Source of the DNA: Chitinophaga sp. sic0106 | GTDB taxonomy: Bacteria; Bacteroidota; Bacteroidia; Chitinophagales; Chitinophagaceae | NCBI RefSeq assembly: GCF_019219075.1 | Contig: NZ_JAHUWJ010000021.1 | Coordinates: forward strand, 1 to 64,000 | DNA length: 64,000 nt | Reading direction: 5' to 3' | Translations under genes and position numbers: made by a program | Part shown: positions 25,517-34,948 of the stretch, piece after piece | How the letters are laid out: the number at the start of each line of letters is the position of its first letter | Position numbering within the stretch: position 1 is the first letter of the stretch | The notes under the pieces: generated by a model | What the model saw: the letters and a program-made list of their open reading frames with translations, nothing else | What the model was told of the DNA's origin: nothing | Database searches by the model: none

Positions 25517-28093
25517 ATGAGAAAATGCTATGCAATTGTTGCTGGTATTATGTTTTGGCAAATACATACTTACGCGCAGGCCCCTGCTGCCGGTAAAACA
25601 CCCGCACAACAAGGCCCCGCACGCACGCAGGGACAACGTCCCAATATGCCTCAGATTGGCCACATATACGGAAAATTACTGGAAGAAGGTACCAACAAAC
25701 CAATAGAATACGCTTCCGTAGCTATTCTGCGGTTGAAAGACTCCTCCGTAGTTACCGGTATGCTCACCAAATCCAATGGCGACTTCAGCCTGGAAAACCT
25801 GCCCTTCGGCCCTTTCATCGTTCGGGTCAACTTTATGGGATACGTTACCCAAACAAAAAAAGTAACTATCACCGGCCAAACCTCCGAACAAGACCTCGGT
25901 AACATCAAACTGAAACCCAATGTGAAAATGCTCAACAGCGTGGAAGTAACCGGCCAGAAGAGCGCTTTCCAGATGGGTATAGATAAAAAAGTATTTAACG
26001 TAGACCGTAACCTCACCTCCGTAGGCGGTACCGCACAGGATGTACTCAAAAGCGTGCCTTCTGTAAACGTAGACCTCGACGGTAACGTGACCGTGCGAAA
26101 TGCCTCCCCCAACATCTTCGTGGACGGCAAACCCTCTACCCTCACCCTCGACCAAATCCCCGCCGATGCCATCGAAAGCGTGGAACTAGTTACCAACCCT
26201 TCCGCCAAATACGATGCAGAAGGCATGTCCGGTATCCTCAACATCGTACTGAAGAAAAACAGAAAAGCAGGCTTCAACGGCGCCATACAGGCAGGTATAG
26301 GGAATAATAATAAATACAATGCAGGCGGTAACATGTCGGTAAGACAAGGGAAAATCAACGTCTCCGCCAACTACAATATCAACGCCAACCAAATGTGGGG
26401 CGAAGGAACCACCAACCGCACCAACTTCGGCACCAAAGGCGATACCAACTTCCTCACCCAAAAAAGTAACAGTACCAATAAACCCCTCTTCCAGTTCGGA
26501 CGCGTGGGCCTGGACTATTACATGGACAACAGGAACACCCTGTCTCTCTCCCAAAATATTGGTGGTGGCGACTTCAAAAACAATGAAGACCTCCTCAGCT
26601 CCTTTGCTGACGGTAATCACGTCGTGACCGGCCGTAACAACAGGCTTAACAACAGCGACATGAGCTTCCACCATTATACTACGGCACTCGACTACCGTCA
26701 CGCTTTTGCCAAACCTAACCAGGAACTCACCGCAGCCTTCCAGTTTAATACCAGCAGAAATAGTCGCAACGGCGATTATACCACGCAGGCACAAGATGCC
26801 ACCGGTACGACACTGGGCAAAGCGGTCATGCAAAACAATAACACCAGCGGCAAAACAACTTTCATCACCATGCAATCCGACTATACCAACCCAATTGGTA
26901 AAAACGGTAAGCTGGAACTCGGTGTGAAAGCGACCTTGCGCAATTATAACAGCCAGTACAATGTGTTTAACCAGGACACGGTGCGCAACGAATTTGATTT
27001 TGTTGACTCCCTGTCCACCCGCTACAAATACAAAGAACAGATCTACGCAGGCTATGTGAATTTTGCTAACACCATCGGTAATTTCGGCTACCAGGCCGGC
27101 TTGCGCGTGGAGCAGTATATTTATAGCGGAGAGAATCAGGGTATCACCTATAAACCAACCAAGGCCACTCCAGGTTTCTTCCCCAGCATATTTCTGTCAC
27201 AGAAATTTGAGCATGAGCAAGAGTTACAGCTGAATTACTCCAGAAGAGTAAACCGCCCTAACTTCTTCCAGCTGATACCTTACCGCGACTACAGCGATCC
27301 GCAGAATCAGCGGGAAGGTAATCCAAACCTGAAGCCGGAATACACCAACAGCCTGGAGCTGTCGTACGTTAAATCATGGAAAACAGTCAACTTCCTCGGT
27401 AGCGTATACTTCAGAAATACCAATAACCTCATCACCACCATCAATACACCAATTGGCAGAGATACCCTGCTCATGCAGTTTATCAACGCCAATCGCAGTA
27501 ACTCCTACGGTGCGGAACTGACACTGAAAAATCAGATCATCCCGGGTTGGGACCTGACAACAAATGTGAACCTGTACCAAACCGACCTGCAGGTAACTGA
27601 TGGTGAAAATACCTTTACCAACAGTGGTTTCAGCTGGATGGGAAAAATCAATTCCGAAACAAAGCTCCCCTGGAACATGACGCTCCAGCTCAACGCTACC
27701 TATCAGGCACCTGCCGTGGCACTGCCTAACAATGGCAGCGGCGGCGGTGGCGGACGCGGCCCTGGTGGCGGTGGCGGCGGTGGTGGCATGATTTCCACCT
27801 CTGCACAAGGCACCATCAAAGGCTTCAGCTTTGTCGATGCAGCCATCCGGAAAGACTTCCTGAAAAATAAAGCAGCATCAGTAACACTAAGCGTATCGGA
27901 TATTTTCAACACACGTCAATACGAGCTAAATCAGATCACGCCTACGTTTGCACAGGATTATCTGCGTAAGCGCGAATCCAGAATATTTAAAGTAAACTTC
28001 AGCTACAGATTCGGAAAATTTGATGCCAGTCTCTTCAAGAAAAAGAAACGCCCGGATAATTCCGACAACGGAATGGACCAGATGGGATTCTGA
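25517..28093 (+). CDS. TonB-dependent receptor with regulatory-like N-terminal domain (first of tandem pair)
   Basis: Outer-membrane active-transport receptor, 858 residues. Signal peptide about 1-21; carboxypeptidase-regulatory-like domain about 48-140 (IYGKLLEEGTNKPIEYASVA); plug domain about 150-250 (VFNVDRNLTSVGGTAQDVL, IFVDGKPSTLTLDQIP, SVELVTNPSAKYDAEG); then an OMP_b-brl_3 type barrel with the EGNPNLKPEYTNSLELSY block. A glycine-rich loop at about 739-756 (27735-27788) is striking. There is no SusD partner, so it belongs to the SusD-independent class. Ligand unknown. It is followed 170 bases later by a paralogue. Confidence 0.87.
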   Translation: MRKCYAIVAGIMFWQIHTYAQAPAAGKTPAQQGPARTQGQRPNMPQIGHIYGKLLEEGTNKPIEYASVAILRLKDSSVVTGMLTKSNGDFSLENLPFGPFIVRVNFMGYVTQTKKVTITGQTSEQDLGNIKLKPNVKMLNSVEVTGQKSAFQMGIDKKVFNVDRNLTSVGGTAQDVLKSVPSVNVDLDGNVTVRNASPNIFVDGKPSTLTLDQIPADAIESVELVTNPSAKYDAEGMSGILNIVLKKNRKAGFNGAIQAGIGNNNKYNAGGNMSVRQGKINVSANYNINANQMWGEGTTNRTNFGTKGDTNFLTQKSNSTNKPLFQFGRVGLDYYMDNRNTLSLSQNIGGGDFKNNEDLLSSFADGNHVVTGRNNRLNNSDMSFHHYTTALDYRHAFAKPNQELTAAFQFNTSRNSRNGDYTTQAQDATGTTLGKAVMQNNNTSGKTTFITMQSDYTNPIGKNGKLELGVKATLRNYNSQYNVFNQDTVRNEFDFVDSLSTRYKYKEQIYAGYVNFANTIGNFGYQAGLRVEQYIYSGENQGITYKPTKATPGFFPSIFLSQKFEHEQELQLNYSRRVNRPNFFQLIPYRDYSDPQNQREGNPNLKPEYTNSLELSYVKSWKTVNFLGSVYFRNTNNLITTINTPIGRDTLLMQFINANRSNSYGAELTLKNQIIPGWDLTTNVNLYQTDLQVTDGENTFTNSGFSWMGKINSETKLPWNMTLQLNATYQAPAVALPNNGSGGGGGRGPGGGGGGGGMISTSAQGTIKGFSFVDAAIRKDFLKNKAASVTLSVSDIFNTRQYELNQITPTFAQDYLRKRESRIFKVNFSYRFGKFDASLFKKKKRPDNSDNGMDQMGF

Positions 28094-28120
28094 TATTACT
28101 TAAGTTGATGAATGCAACCA

Positions 28121-28166
28121 ATAGCCGGCAACTCGCTCCTACAGCGAAACGCCGGCTATCATTTTT
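28121..28166 (+). terminator. Terminator between the two TonB-dependent receptor genes
   Basis: A 9-bp stem (28121-28129 with 28151-28159) encloses a second 5-bp stem (TCGCT/AGCGA) and is followed by CATTTTTTC. It looks like a good intrinsic terminator, so the two receptors are probably separate transcription units. Confidence 0.8.
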
Positions 28167-28263
28167 TCGTTACCATTCATCACATACACATAAATAATAC
28201 AGTCGTACAAACTACTTTTATGATGATCAAACCAAAGTTGTAAAAGCTAGTACTATTCTCTGC

Positions 28264-30744
28264 ATGCGAAACTACCTGTCCTTGCTGATTGTGTCCTTAT
28301 GTCTGTTCACTAACGTTAATGCACAAACGACGCATAACACCCCGCTGAAAATATCCGGAAAAGTTGTAGACCTTTCCACTGCTAAACCTGTGGAAATGGC
28401 TTCCGTAGTGGTGCTCAACAGTACCGATTCATCCGTTATAACCGGCATGTATACCAATGCTACAGGCAATTTTTCCTTTAATAATATCAATCCCGGTATC
28501 TATGTACTGCGCATCACTTTCATGGGTTATGATAAACTGGAGAAAGCAGTGAAAGTAGTGGAAGGCAAAAATTCTTTTGCCGGCACCCTGCGGCTCAACA
28601 AATCCGGCAAAGAACTCAATACCGTGGAAATAAAAGCGGAGAAACCTTCCTTCTCCATGCAGATCGACCGCCAGGTATTTGACGCCGGCGATATGATTAA
28701 CGCAGAAGGTGGTACCGGTACCGATATCTTAAAAAATATTCCCAGCGTTGATGTGGATATAGACGATAACGTTACCCTCCGCGGTAAAAGCGTGACCATT
28801 TATGTAGATGGCAAGCCCTCTCCTTTCGGAGATGCTAAAACAGCGCTGCAAATGCTTCCGGCAGAAAGTATCGACCGCGTGGAAGTAATCACCAACCCCT
28901 CCGCAAAGTTTGAAGCGCAGGGCGGTGGCGGCATTATCAATATCGTACTCAAGAAAGATAAGGCAATTGGCTATAACGTGATGTTCAACGTAGGCGCCGC
29001 TTCACGCGGGCAACTCAACGGTAGCGCCAATGCAAGCCTCCGTATCAAAAGATTCAACTTCTTCGCCAACTACAACGGCCGCTACGAAGACATCAACGGC
29101 AGCGGTATCAGCAACCGCGAAAATCTGGTGGCTGATAGCAATAACACCCGCTACTTCACACAGAAAAGCACTAATGACAACCTCAATGGTAACAACGGCG
29201 GGCGTTTCGGATTCGACTACTATCTCGACGACCGCAACACCTTCACCATCGCTCAGGGACTCAACTACTCCTACGGTGGCAATGATGAAAACATCCATCT
29301 CAACAACCTCGATGAGAAACTGCAACAGCTGAACTACGGCATCCGTAGCAATAATAGTCACTATAACAATAATAACAGCAACACCAGCATCTCCTATAAA
29401 CGCACTTACAAGAAGCCCAACCAGGAACTAACCGCCTACGCCAGCTTCAGTAATAACACCAGCAACAACAACAGCCAGTACATCAGTAACTATTATTATC
29501 CGGTAGTAGATACCGTGTACCGTAGTTCTGACCAGAAAAACCGTGGCGACAACGGCAATAAATTCTGGAATATTCAGTCAGACTACACCTCGCCTTTTGG
29601 TAAAAAAGGTAAGCTGGAAACCGGTGTGAAAGGCACTATCCGCAAAATTGACAACGACTACCTCGCCTTGTTGTATAGTAAAGACAGTCTGCAATACCTG
29701 CCCAGCCTGAACCTTTCCAATAAATACAATTATGAGGAAGATATTTATGCTGCGTACTTCAATATCGCCAATGCCATTGGCAACCTCGGCTACCAGGTAG
29801 GTGCCAGGGCAGAGCAATCGTACCTCCGTGGGTACTCTGTTACCAGGGACTCCCGCGTGGACAGATCTTTCTTCAACATCTTCCCCAGCGTTTTCCTGAA
29901 ATACAATCTCCCTAAAAACCAGAATCAGAACCTGGTATTTAACTATTCCACCCGCATCGACCGGCCAAACTTTGACCAGCTGCTGCCTTATATCAACAAC
30001 TCCGATCCGCAGAATATCCGTACCGGTAACCCGGAGCTGCGTTCTGCACTCACGCATAAGTTTGAGATGAACTACTCCGAATGGTTTCCGAGAACCAATA
30101 ATTACCTCAGCGGTGGTGTGTACTTTGCCAAAACCAACGACAACATCGACCGTATCAGCACTTTGGATACCCTTAGCGGTGTTACTACCACCCGCCCCAT
30201 GAACCTCGCCAGCAGTGAGAATATGGGCGCTAACTTCTCCTATAGCTGGAAAATTCAGAAGTGGTGGAAGTTCAACTTCAATGTGAACCTGGAGTATAAT
30301 AAGATTACCAGTGTAACCATCAACAACGATAACCTCACCTATGGCTTTAACGGTAATATGCAATTCAAGCTGCCGCTGCGTTTCAGCGCTGAGCTGAGTG
30401 GACACTACCGCTCGCCGCGACTGCAACCACAAGGGACCTTTAAGGCCATGAACGGCATGGACCTGGGAGTACGTAAGGAAATGCTGAAAAACAACCGCCT
30501 CGTGATCGCTGTAAACGTATCGGATATATTAAATACCCAGCAGTTCAACAGCCATTATGTAACGCCTACTTTCATTCAGGATTATGACCGCAAGCGTGTG
30601 ACCAGGTTTGTGCGACTGAATGTCCGCTACCGTTTTGGTAAGATGGACCCGAATCTCTTTAAAAAGAAAAAGCAACAGCAGGAAGAGGAAGAGGAGAAAC
30701 AGGAAGAGCAGCCAAGGCCCAATAACGAAAGAGGCAGGCTGTGA
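28264..30744 (+). CDS. TonB-dependent receptor with regulatory-like N-terminal domain (second of tandem pair)
   Basis: 826 residues with the same plan as the upstream paralogue: signal peptide about 1-20, carboxypeptidase-regulatory-like domain about 28-115 (ISGKVVDLSTAKPVEMASVV), plug about 125-225 (VFDAGDMINAEGGTGTDIL, IYVDGKPSPFGDAKTA, RVEVITNPSAKFEAQG), and an OMP_b-brl_3 barrel with TGNPELRSALTHKFEMNY. It has many Asn-rich loop segments. After the last barrel strand (RYRFGKMD) there is a highly charged tail rich in Lys, Gln and Glu. The paralogue's tail is also charged, so this feature is shared. Ligand unknown. Confidence 0.87.
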   Translation: MRNYLSLLIVSLCLFTNVNAQTTHNTPLKISGKVVDLSTAKPVEMASVVVLNSTDSSVITGMYTNATGNFSFNNINPGIYVLRITFMGYDKLEKAVKVVEGKNSFAGTLRLNKSGKELNTVEIKAEKPSFSMQIDRQVFDAGDMINAEGGTGTDILKNIPSVDVDIDDNVTLRGKSVTIYVDGKPSPFGDAKTALQMLPAESIDRVEVITNPSAKFEAQGGGGIINIVLKKDKAIGYNVMFNVGAASRGQLNGSANASLRIKRFNFFANYNGRYEDINGSGISNRENLVADSNNTRYFTQKSTNDNLNGNNGGRFGFDYYLDDRNTFTIAQGLNYSYGGNDENIHLNNLDEKLQQLNYGIRSNNSHYNNNNSNTSISYKRTYKKPNQELTAYASFSNNTSNNNSQYISNYYYPVVDTVYRSSDQKNRGDNGNKFWNIQSDYTSPFGKKGKLETGVKGTIRKIDNDYLALLYSKDSLQYLPSLNLSNKYNYEEDIYAAYFNIANAIGNLGYQVGARAEQSYLRGYSVTRDSRVDRSFFNIFPSVFLKYNLPKNQNQNLVFNYSTRIDRPNFDQLLPYINNSDPQNIRTGNPELRSALTHKFEMNYSEWFPRTNNYLSGGVYFAKTNDNIDRISTLDTLSGVTTTRPMNLASSENMGANFSYSWKIQKWWKFNFNVNLEYNKITSVTINNDNLTYGFNGNMQFKLPLRFSAELSGHYRSPRLQPQGTFKAMNGMDLGVRKEMLKNNRLVIAVNVSDILNTQQFNSHYVTPTFIQDYDRKRVTRFVRLNVRYRFGKMDPNLFKKKKQQQEEEEEKQEEQPRPNNERGRL

Positions 30745-30764
30745 TGAACGAGCCTGCCTGTATT
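30732..30764 (+). terminator. Terminator overlapping the end of the second receptor gene
   Basis: A 9-bp GC-rich stem (30732-30740 with 30751-30759) spans the TGA stop codon (30742-30744) and is followed by GTATTTTA. Its 5' arm is still coding sequence. Confidence 0.65.
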
Positions 30765-30798
30765 TTAGGTTTAATAAAATCGGAAATATGGGCAGGCG

Positions 30799-31452
30799 CT
30801 ATTTTTTGCCAGCCAGCATGGGTACAAAAGTGAAGTTATCGAACAGCTCCTGGTCATATTCTCCCTCGCTGACCTTGGTAATACGCAGCATACGCTGTAC
30901 TTCCTGGCCACCCACCGGGATCACCATTTTGCCGCCAATCTTCATTTGCTGCAATAATTTTTCAGGAATCTGCGGCGCAGCAGCCGTTACCAATACTTTA
31001 TCAAATGGAGCGTAGGAAGGCAGTCCTTCATAGCCATCGCCATAAAAGAAGCGCAGATTGGGGTATTTGGACTTAAACTGAAACTGCTTTACCTGGTCAA
31101 ACAGGCGTTTCTGCCTTTCGATAGTGAACACGTTGGCCTTCAGTTCAGCCAGCACACAAGCCTGGTAGGCACTACCCGTACCAATTTCCAGTACCTTTTC
31201 GTAAGGTTTGATTTCCAGTAACTGCGACTGGTACGCGACCGTATAGGGTTGCGAAATCGTTTGGCCTTCCCCGATAGGAAAAGCACGGTCTTCATAGGCA
31301 ATACTTTCAAAAGCCGTATCAAGGAAGAAGTGCCGGGGAATATTGCCGATAGCCGCCAGTACATTTTCATCGGTTATGCCCTTCTGACGGATACTATCAA
31401 CTAATTGTTTTCGTAGTCCTTTTTGTTTATAAGTATCTTCATACCGCCTCAT
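30799..31452 (-). CDS. pcm: Protein-L-isoaspartate O-methyltransferase
   Basis: Repairs isoaspartyl residues in aged proteins by methylating them with S-adenosylmethionine. From ATG 31452 the product is 217 residues, normal for Pcm. Seen are the N-terminal VDSIRQKGITDENVLAAI, PRHFFLDTAF, the substrate loop IGEGQTISQPYTVAYQSQLL, and the SAM-binding motif VLEIGTGSAYQACVLAEL. VLVTAAAPQIPEKLLQQMKIGG completes the family pattern. A longer frame reaches 31470 but adds only six residues. It converges with the receptor gene and is divergent from the hexomutase gene. Confidence 0.93.
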   Translation of the reverse strand: MRRYEDTYKQKGLRKQLVDSIRQKGITDENVLAAIGNIPRHFFLDTAFESIAYEDRAFPIGEGQTISQPYTVAYQSQLLEIKPYEKVLEIGTGSAYQACVLAELKANVFTIERQKRLFDQVKQFQFKSKYPNLRFFYGDGYEGLPSYAPFDKVLVTAAAPQIPEKLLQQMKIGGKMVIPVGGQEVQRMLRITKVSEGEYDQELFDNFTFVPMLAGKK

Positions 31453-31572
31453 ACCCGCAAAATTAACCAATACCGGCGATTTTCAATGAATTTCAGGGTG
31501 TGTAATTTCGGACATTGAGTTTTTTCCATTTACTTTACAGTCCATTTGAGCCCCCGGCTCCCTAAAAATAAG

Positions 31573-33303
31573 ATGACCATGGATATTAATATTCAAAACA
31601 AAGTAGCGCAATGGCTCAACGGCAATTACGATGCTGAAACAGTTGCCACGTTAAAGAAAATGCAGGCTGAAAACCCCGATGATCTTACCGATGCTTTTTA
31701 TCGTAACCTCGAGTTTGGTACAGGTGGCCTGCGTGGAATTATGGGTGTGGGCACCAACCGTATGAATAAATATACCGTAGGCATGGCTACCCAGGGGTTT
31801 GCCAACTACCTGAAAGAGTGTTTCCAGGGCGAGATCAAAGTTGCGCTGGCGCACGACAGCCGCAACAATTCCCGTTTTTTTGCTGAAACCGCTGCCAATG
31901 TATTCGCAGCCAACGGTATCAAAGTATACCTGTTTGAAAGTCTCCGCCCAACACCGGAACTGTCTTTCACCATCCGTCACCTCAACTGCCAGGGCGGCGT
32001 GGTGTGTACCGCTTCCCATAACCCGCGGGAGTATAATGGGTATAAAGCCTACTGGAACGACGGCGCACAGCTGATCCCCCCTCATGATAAGAATGTAATC
32101 CGTGAGGTAGAAAAAATTACTACTCCGGACGAGGTGAAATGGACAGGTGGCGAAGCCAATATTACCCTGATCGGTAAAGATGTGGATGAAGCCTACCTGC
32201 AGGAACTGCAAAGCCTGAGCATCAATCCCGACATCTGCAAACAACAGCACGATCTTAAAATAGTATATACTCCTATTCACGGTACAGGTATCACCATGGT
32301 TCCTGAGATCCTGAAACGCTACGGCTTCACCAACGTGAATGTAGTTGAGGAACAGGCTACACCCGATGGGAACTTCCCGACGGTAGTATACCCTAATCCT
32401 GAAGAGTCGGAAGCCATGAGCCTTGGCCTCAAAAAAGCCAAAGCTATTGATGCGGACATCCTGCTGGGTACCGATCCTGATGCGGACCGTGTAGGCATTG
32501 CCGTTAAAAACCTGAAAGGCGAATGGACATTACTGAATGGTAACCAGACTGCTGCCCTGCTGTTTAACTATATCATTGAACAGCGTAAGGAAAGAGGCCT
32601 GGCCAAACCGGAAGACTATGTATGCAAAACAGTAGTTACTTCCGACCTGATCGATGTATTTGCCGCTAAAAATAATATTACCTGCTATAATGTGCTCACC
32701 GGTTTCAAATGGATTGCGGACCTTATTCGCCGTAAGGAGCCACAGGAGCGATTTATCGTTGGCGGTGAGGAGTCTTACGGTTATATGATTGGCCGCAACG
32801 TACGTGACAAAGATGCGGTTTCATCTGTAGCAATGATTTGCGAGATGGCTGCAGTGGCACGTAGTAACGGCAAGTCACTGTTTGAACAACTGATCGATAT
32901 TTATATCAAGTACGGCTATTACCTGGAGCAGCTCATCTCTATTACCAAAAAAGGGATGAAGGGGGCAGATGAAATTGCAGAGATGATGCGCGGCTACCGG
33001 GAAAACCCACCGGCCACCATCAATGGTTCTGCCGTGGTTACACTGTTCGACTACCAATTACAGCAGGTGAAAGATATTGCCAGCGGCGATATCAAACCTA
33101 TTGACCTGCCTAAATCCAATGTATTACAGTTTGTACTGGCCGATGGCAGCAAGATTTCTGCCCGCCCATCCGGTACTGAACCTAAGATAAAATTCTATTT
33201 CAGCGTAAACGAGCCACTGGCAAGCGTTGCAGAATACGACGCCGTAACGGCCAGGCTGGAACAGAAGATCAGCGGAATTATTTCCGACCTCGGCCTGAAA
33301 TAA
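31573..33303 (+). CDS. Phospho-sugar mutase (phosphoglucomutase/phosphomannomutase family)
   Basis: Interconverts hexose 1- and 6-phosphates. About 576 residues, the long type common in Bacteroidota and Firmicutes. The catalytic phosphoserine is Ser148 in TASHNPREYNGYKAYW. The metal loop is GTDPDADRVGIAV, the sugar-binding loop GGEESYGY, and the phosphate-binding loop RPSGTEPKIKFY near the C-terminus. All four regions of the alpha-D-phosphohexomutase fold are intact. ATGs at 31573 and 31579 are both possible; the upstream TTG at 31546 is less likely. Substrate preference between glucose and mannose cannot be decided. Confidence 0.92.
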   Translation: MTMDINIQNKVAQWLNGNYDAETVATLKKMQAENPDDLTDAFYRNLEFGTGGLRGIMGVGTNRMNKYTVGMATQGFANYLKECFQGEIKVALAHDSRNNSRFFAETAANVFAANGIKVYLFESLRPTPELSFTIRHLNCQGGVVCTASHNPREYNGYKAYWNDGAQLIPPHDKNVIREVEKITTPDEVKWTGGEANITLIGKDVDEAYLQELQSLSINPDICKQQHDLKIVYTPIHGTGITMVPEILKRYGFTNVNVVEEQATPDGNFPTVVYPNPEESEAMSLGLKKAKAIDADILLGTDPDADRVGIAVKNLKGEWTLLNGNQTAALLFNYIIEQRKERGLAKPEDYVCKTVVTSDLIDVFAAKNNITCYNVLTGFKWIADLIRRKEPQERFIVGGEESYGYMIGRNVRDKDAVSSVAMICEMAAVARSNGKSLFEQLIDIYIKYGYYLEQLISITKKGMKGADEIAEMMRGYRENPPATINGSAVVTLFDYQLQQVKDIASGDIKPIDLPKSNVLQFVLADGSKISARPSGTEPKIKFYFSVNEPLASVAEYDAVTARLEQKISGIISDLGLK

Positions 33304-33313
33304 GCCTTTTTTG

Positions 33314-33344
33314 CCACTTACGCTATCAACCATAGCGTAAGTGG
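33314..33344. terminator. Hairpin between the hexomutase and DUF2279 genes
   Basis: A perfect 12-bp stem (33314-33325 with 33333-33344) and 7-base loop, starting 11 bases after the mutase stop. No T-run follows; it may reduce rather than end transcription into the next gene, which starts 14 bases later and has no clear promoter. Confidence 0.55.
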
Positions 33345-33357
33345 TTGATCCATTTCT

Positions 33358-34296
33358 ATGAAAAGTATCCTGTGCATATTACCATTATCACTGCTGTTAC
33401 TGAGCGGCAAGGCACAGGAGAAAGTGTCTTTTTCCACCATTCCCGATACTACCATCCCCCAAAGAGTAACAATTCTCACGGGCGCTACTGTAGTGCTGTA
33501 CGGCACCGGACTGGCGGCGCTTAATGCAGCCTGGTACCGCGATTATCCACGCAGTAACTTTCACTTCTTCAATGATATGAATGAGTGGAAGCAGATGGAT
33601 AAACTGGGGCATGTATTCAGTGCATACTTCATTGGTAAATATAGCCGGGAGCTCTGGCGCTGGTCGGGCCTGCCGCGCAAGCAGCAAATCTGGATCGGTG
33701 GGATGAGCGGCTTTGCTTATCAGTCGGTGGTAGAGGTATTGGATGGTTTTAGCAGCGAGTGGGGTTTTTCCTGGGGAGATATGGCGGCCAACGCTGCCGG
33801 GTCGGCCCTGTTAATCAGCCAGGAGCTCGCCTGGGATGAGCAACGGATTCAGATTAAGTTCTCTGCACACCCTGGCAGATACGATGGCGCTGTTCTACGG
33901 GACAAAACAAATCAGCTGTTTGGCACCCGGTTCCTGGAGCGGGTATTGAAAGATTATAATGCACAAACCTATTGGCTGTCTGTAAACCTGCGCTCCTTTG
34001 CGAAAGAATCAGGGATTCCCCGCTGGCTGAATATCTCCGTAGGCTATGGTGCCGAACAAATGTATGGAGGTAACGCCAACTGGTGGCTGGCAAACGATGG
34101 TCACCGGTTTGATTACAGCAGTACACCACGCATCAGACAATTTTATTTATCGCCGGATATTGATTTTACTAAAATCCCAACTAAGAAGAAGGGGGTAAAA
34201 GTAATTTTTCAATTACTGAATATGCTGAAGTTTCCGGCCCCGACGTTGGAAGTGACGAGTCAGGGGAAGGTGCGGCTGCACCCGATTTATTTTTAA
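33358..34296 (+). CDS. Exported DUF2279 family protein
   Basis: 312 residues with a signal peptide (about 1-19, LLLLSGKAQ). Two or more hydrophobic segments follow (VTILTGATVVLYGTGLAALNAAWY and WIGGMSGFAYQSVVEV). The block DKLGHVFSAYFIGKYSREL and GFSWGDMAANAAGSAL are typical of the DUF2279/YfiM-like group of envelope proteins. Function unknown. The gene starts very close to a hairpin after the mutase gene. Confidence 0.75.
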   Translation: MKSILCILPLSLLLLSGKAQEKVSFSTIPDTTIPQRVTILTGATVVLYGTGLAALNAAWYRDYPRSNFHFFNDMNEWKQMDKLGHVFSAYFIGKYSRELWRWSGLPRKQQIWIGGMSGFAYQSVVEVLDGFSSEWGFSWGDMAANAAGSALLISQELAWDEQRIQIKFSAHPGRYDGAVLRDKTNQLFGTRFLERVLKDYNAQTYWLSVNLRSFAKESGIPRWLNISVGYGAEQMYGGNANWWLANDGHRFDYSSTPRIRQFYLSPDIDFTKIPTKKKGVKVIFQLLNMLKFPAPTLEVTSQGKVRLHPIYF

Positions 34297-34299
34297 TTA

Positions 34300-34370
34300 C
34301 CGTGGGGATATATCACTGCCTTCAGCAGTGATATATCCCCACGGAGTAAGGGCCAGCGGCCCTTACTCCG
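34300..34370. terminator. Two very strong stacked hairpins between convergent genes
   Basis: The first is a perfect 20-bp stem (34300-34319 with 34325-34344) with a 5-base loop. The second, sharing three bases with it, is a perfect 13-bp stem (34342-34354 with 34358-34370) with an AGC loop. They fill the whole gap between the DUF2279 gene and the convergent phosphoribosyltransferase gene. No T-run is present on the plus strand. Confidence 0.7.
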
Positions 34371-34372
34371 GG

Positions 34373-34870
34373 CTATTGTAAATAAGCAGACAAAATATTC
34401 GTCCCCTCTAACTCTACCATCACAGATTCCTGCAAGGTAGTAGCCAAAGAAAACCCAACAAAATCCACAGACAGGGGAAAAGATTTATGCTGACGATCCA
34501 CCAGCACGGCGGTCTGTATCTTTTTAGGCAAGAACTCCAGCAGTGGCTTCAGGGCGTAGAGCATGGTACGGCCTGAGTTGGCCACATCATCCACCACAAC
34601 AATCACTTTTCCATTAAAATCCAGTTGTTCTGAAACAGTTACTTCTCCCGGTTGTTGTTTATCCAGACGCAATTCGATGATGCGGGGTTTGAGAGGAGAG
34701 ATCTGTTGCAGGATGCCGGCGATTTTCTGTGCCAGGATAAGGCCTCTGTCCCAGATACCTGCTAATATGATTTCTTCGCCATCGCTGTTGTGTTCATAGA
34801 TCTCATAGGCGATGCGTTCTATTTTCTTTTGAATGATATCGGCGGTAAGAATTACGTTCCTGCTTTCCAT
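34373..34870 (-). CDS. PyrR-like phosphoribosyltransferase
   Basis: 165 residues from the ATG at 34870. The PRPP-binding motif VVVDDVANSGRTMLYAL is at about 91-107, preceded by the flexible-loop region and by GIWDRGLILAQKI at 39-50. Overall it resembles the PyrR group of type I phosphoribosyltransferases (uracil phosphoribosyltransferase or attenuator protein). No pyrimidine genes are adjacent, so a regulatory PyrR role is not supported by context. The ATG follows a consensus -7 box by four bases, which suggests a leaderless or nearly leaderless message. Confidence 0.8.
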   Translation of the reverse strand: MESRNVILTADIIQKKIERIAYEIYEHNSDGEEIILAGIWDRGLILAQKIAGILQQISPLKPRIIELRLDKQQPGEVTVSEQLDFNGKVIVVVDDVANSGRTMLYALKPLLEFLPKKIQTAVLVDRQHKSFPLSVDFVGFSLATTLQESVMVELEGTNILSAYLQ

Positions 34871-34874
34871 GCGC

Positions 34875-34882
34875 CAAAAATA
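34875..34882 (-). promoter_or_regulatory. -7 box immediately upstream of the phosphoribosyltransferase ATG
   Basis: On the minus strand the sequence reads TATTTTTG, an exact TAnnTTTG match, followed by only four bases before the ATG. Transcription would begin at or next to the start codon. No TTTG is seen at the -33 position. Confidence 0.5.
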
Positions 34883-34948
34883 GTGAAAATTGGCATCTGC
34901 GTTGTTCGATTGAAAAAAAACATAAATTAGGGAGTCAAATCTGAAATA

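Noticed and set aside
34373..34870. PyrR-type attenuation control of a pyrimidine operon
   Set aside because: No pyr genes or anti-terminator structures are adjacent; only the phosphoribosyltransferase fold is supported.
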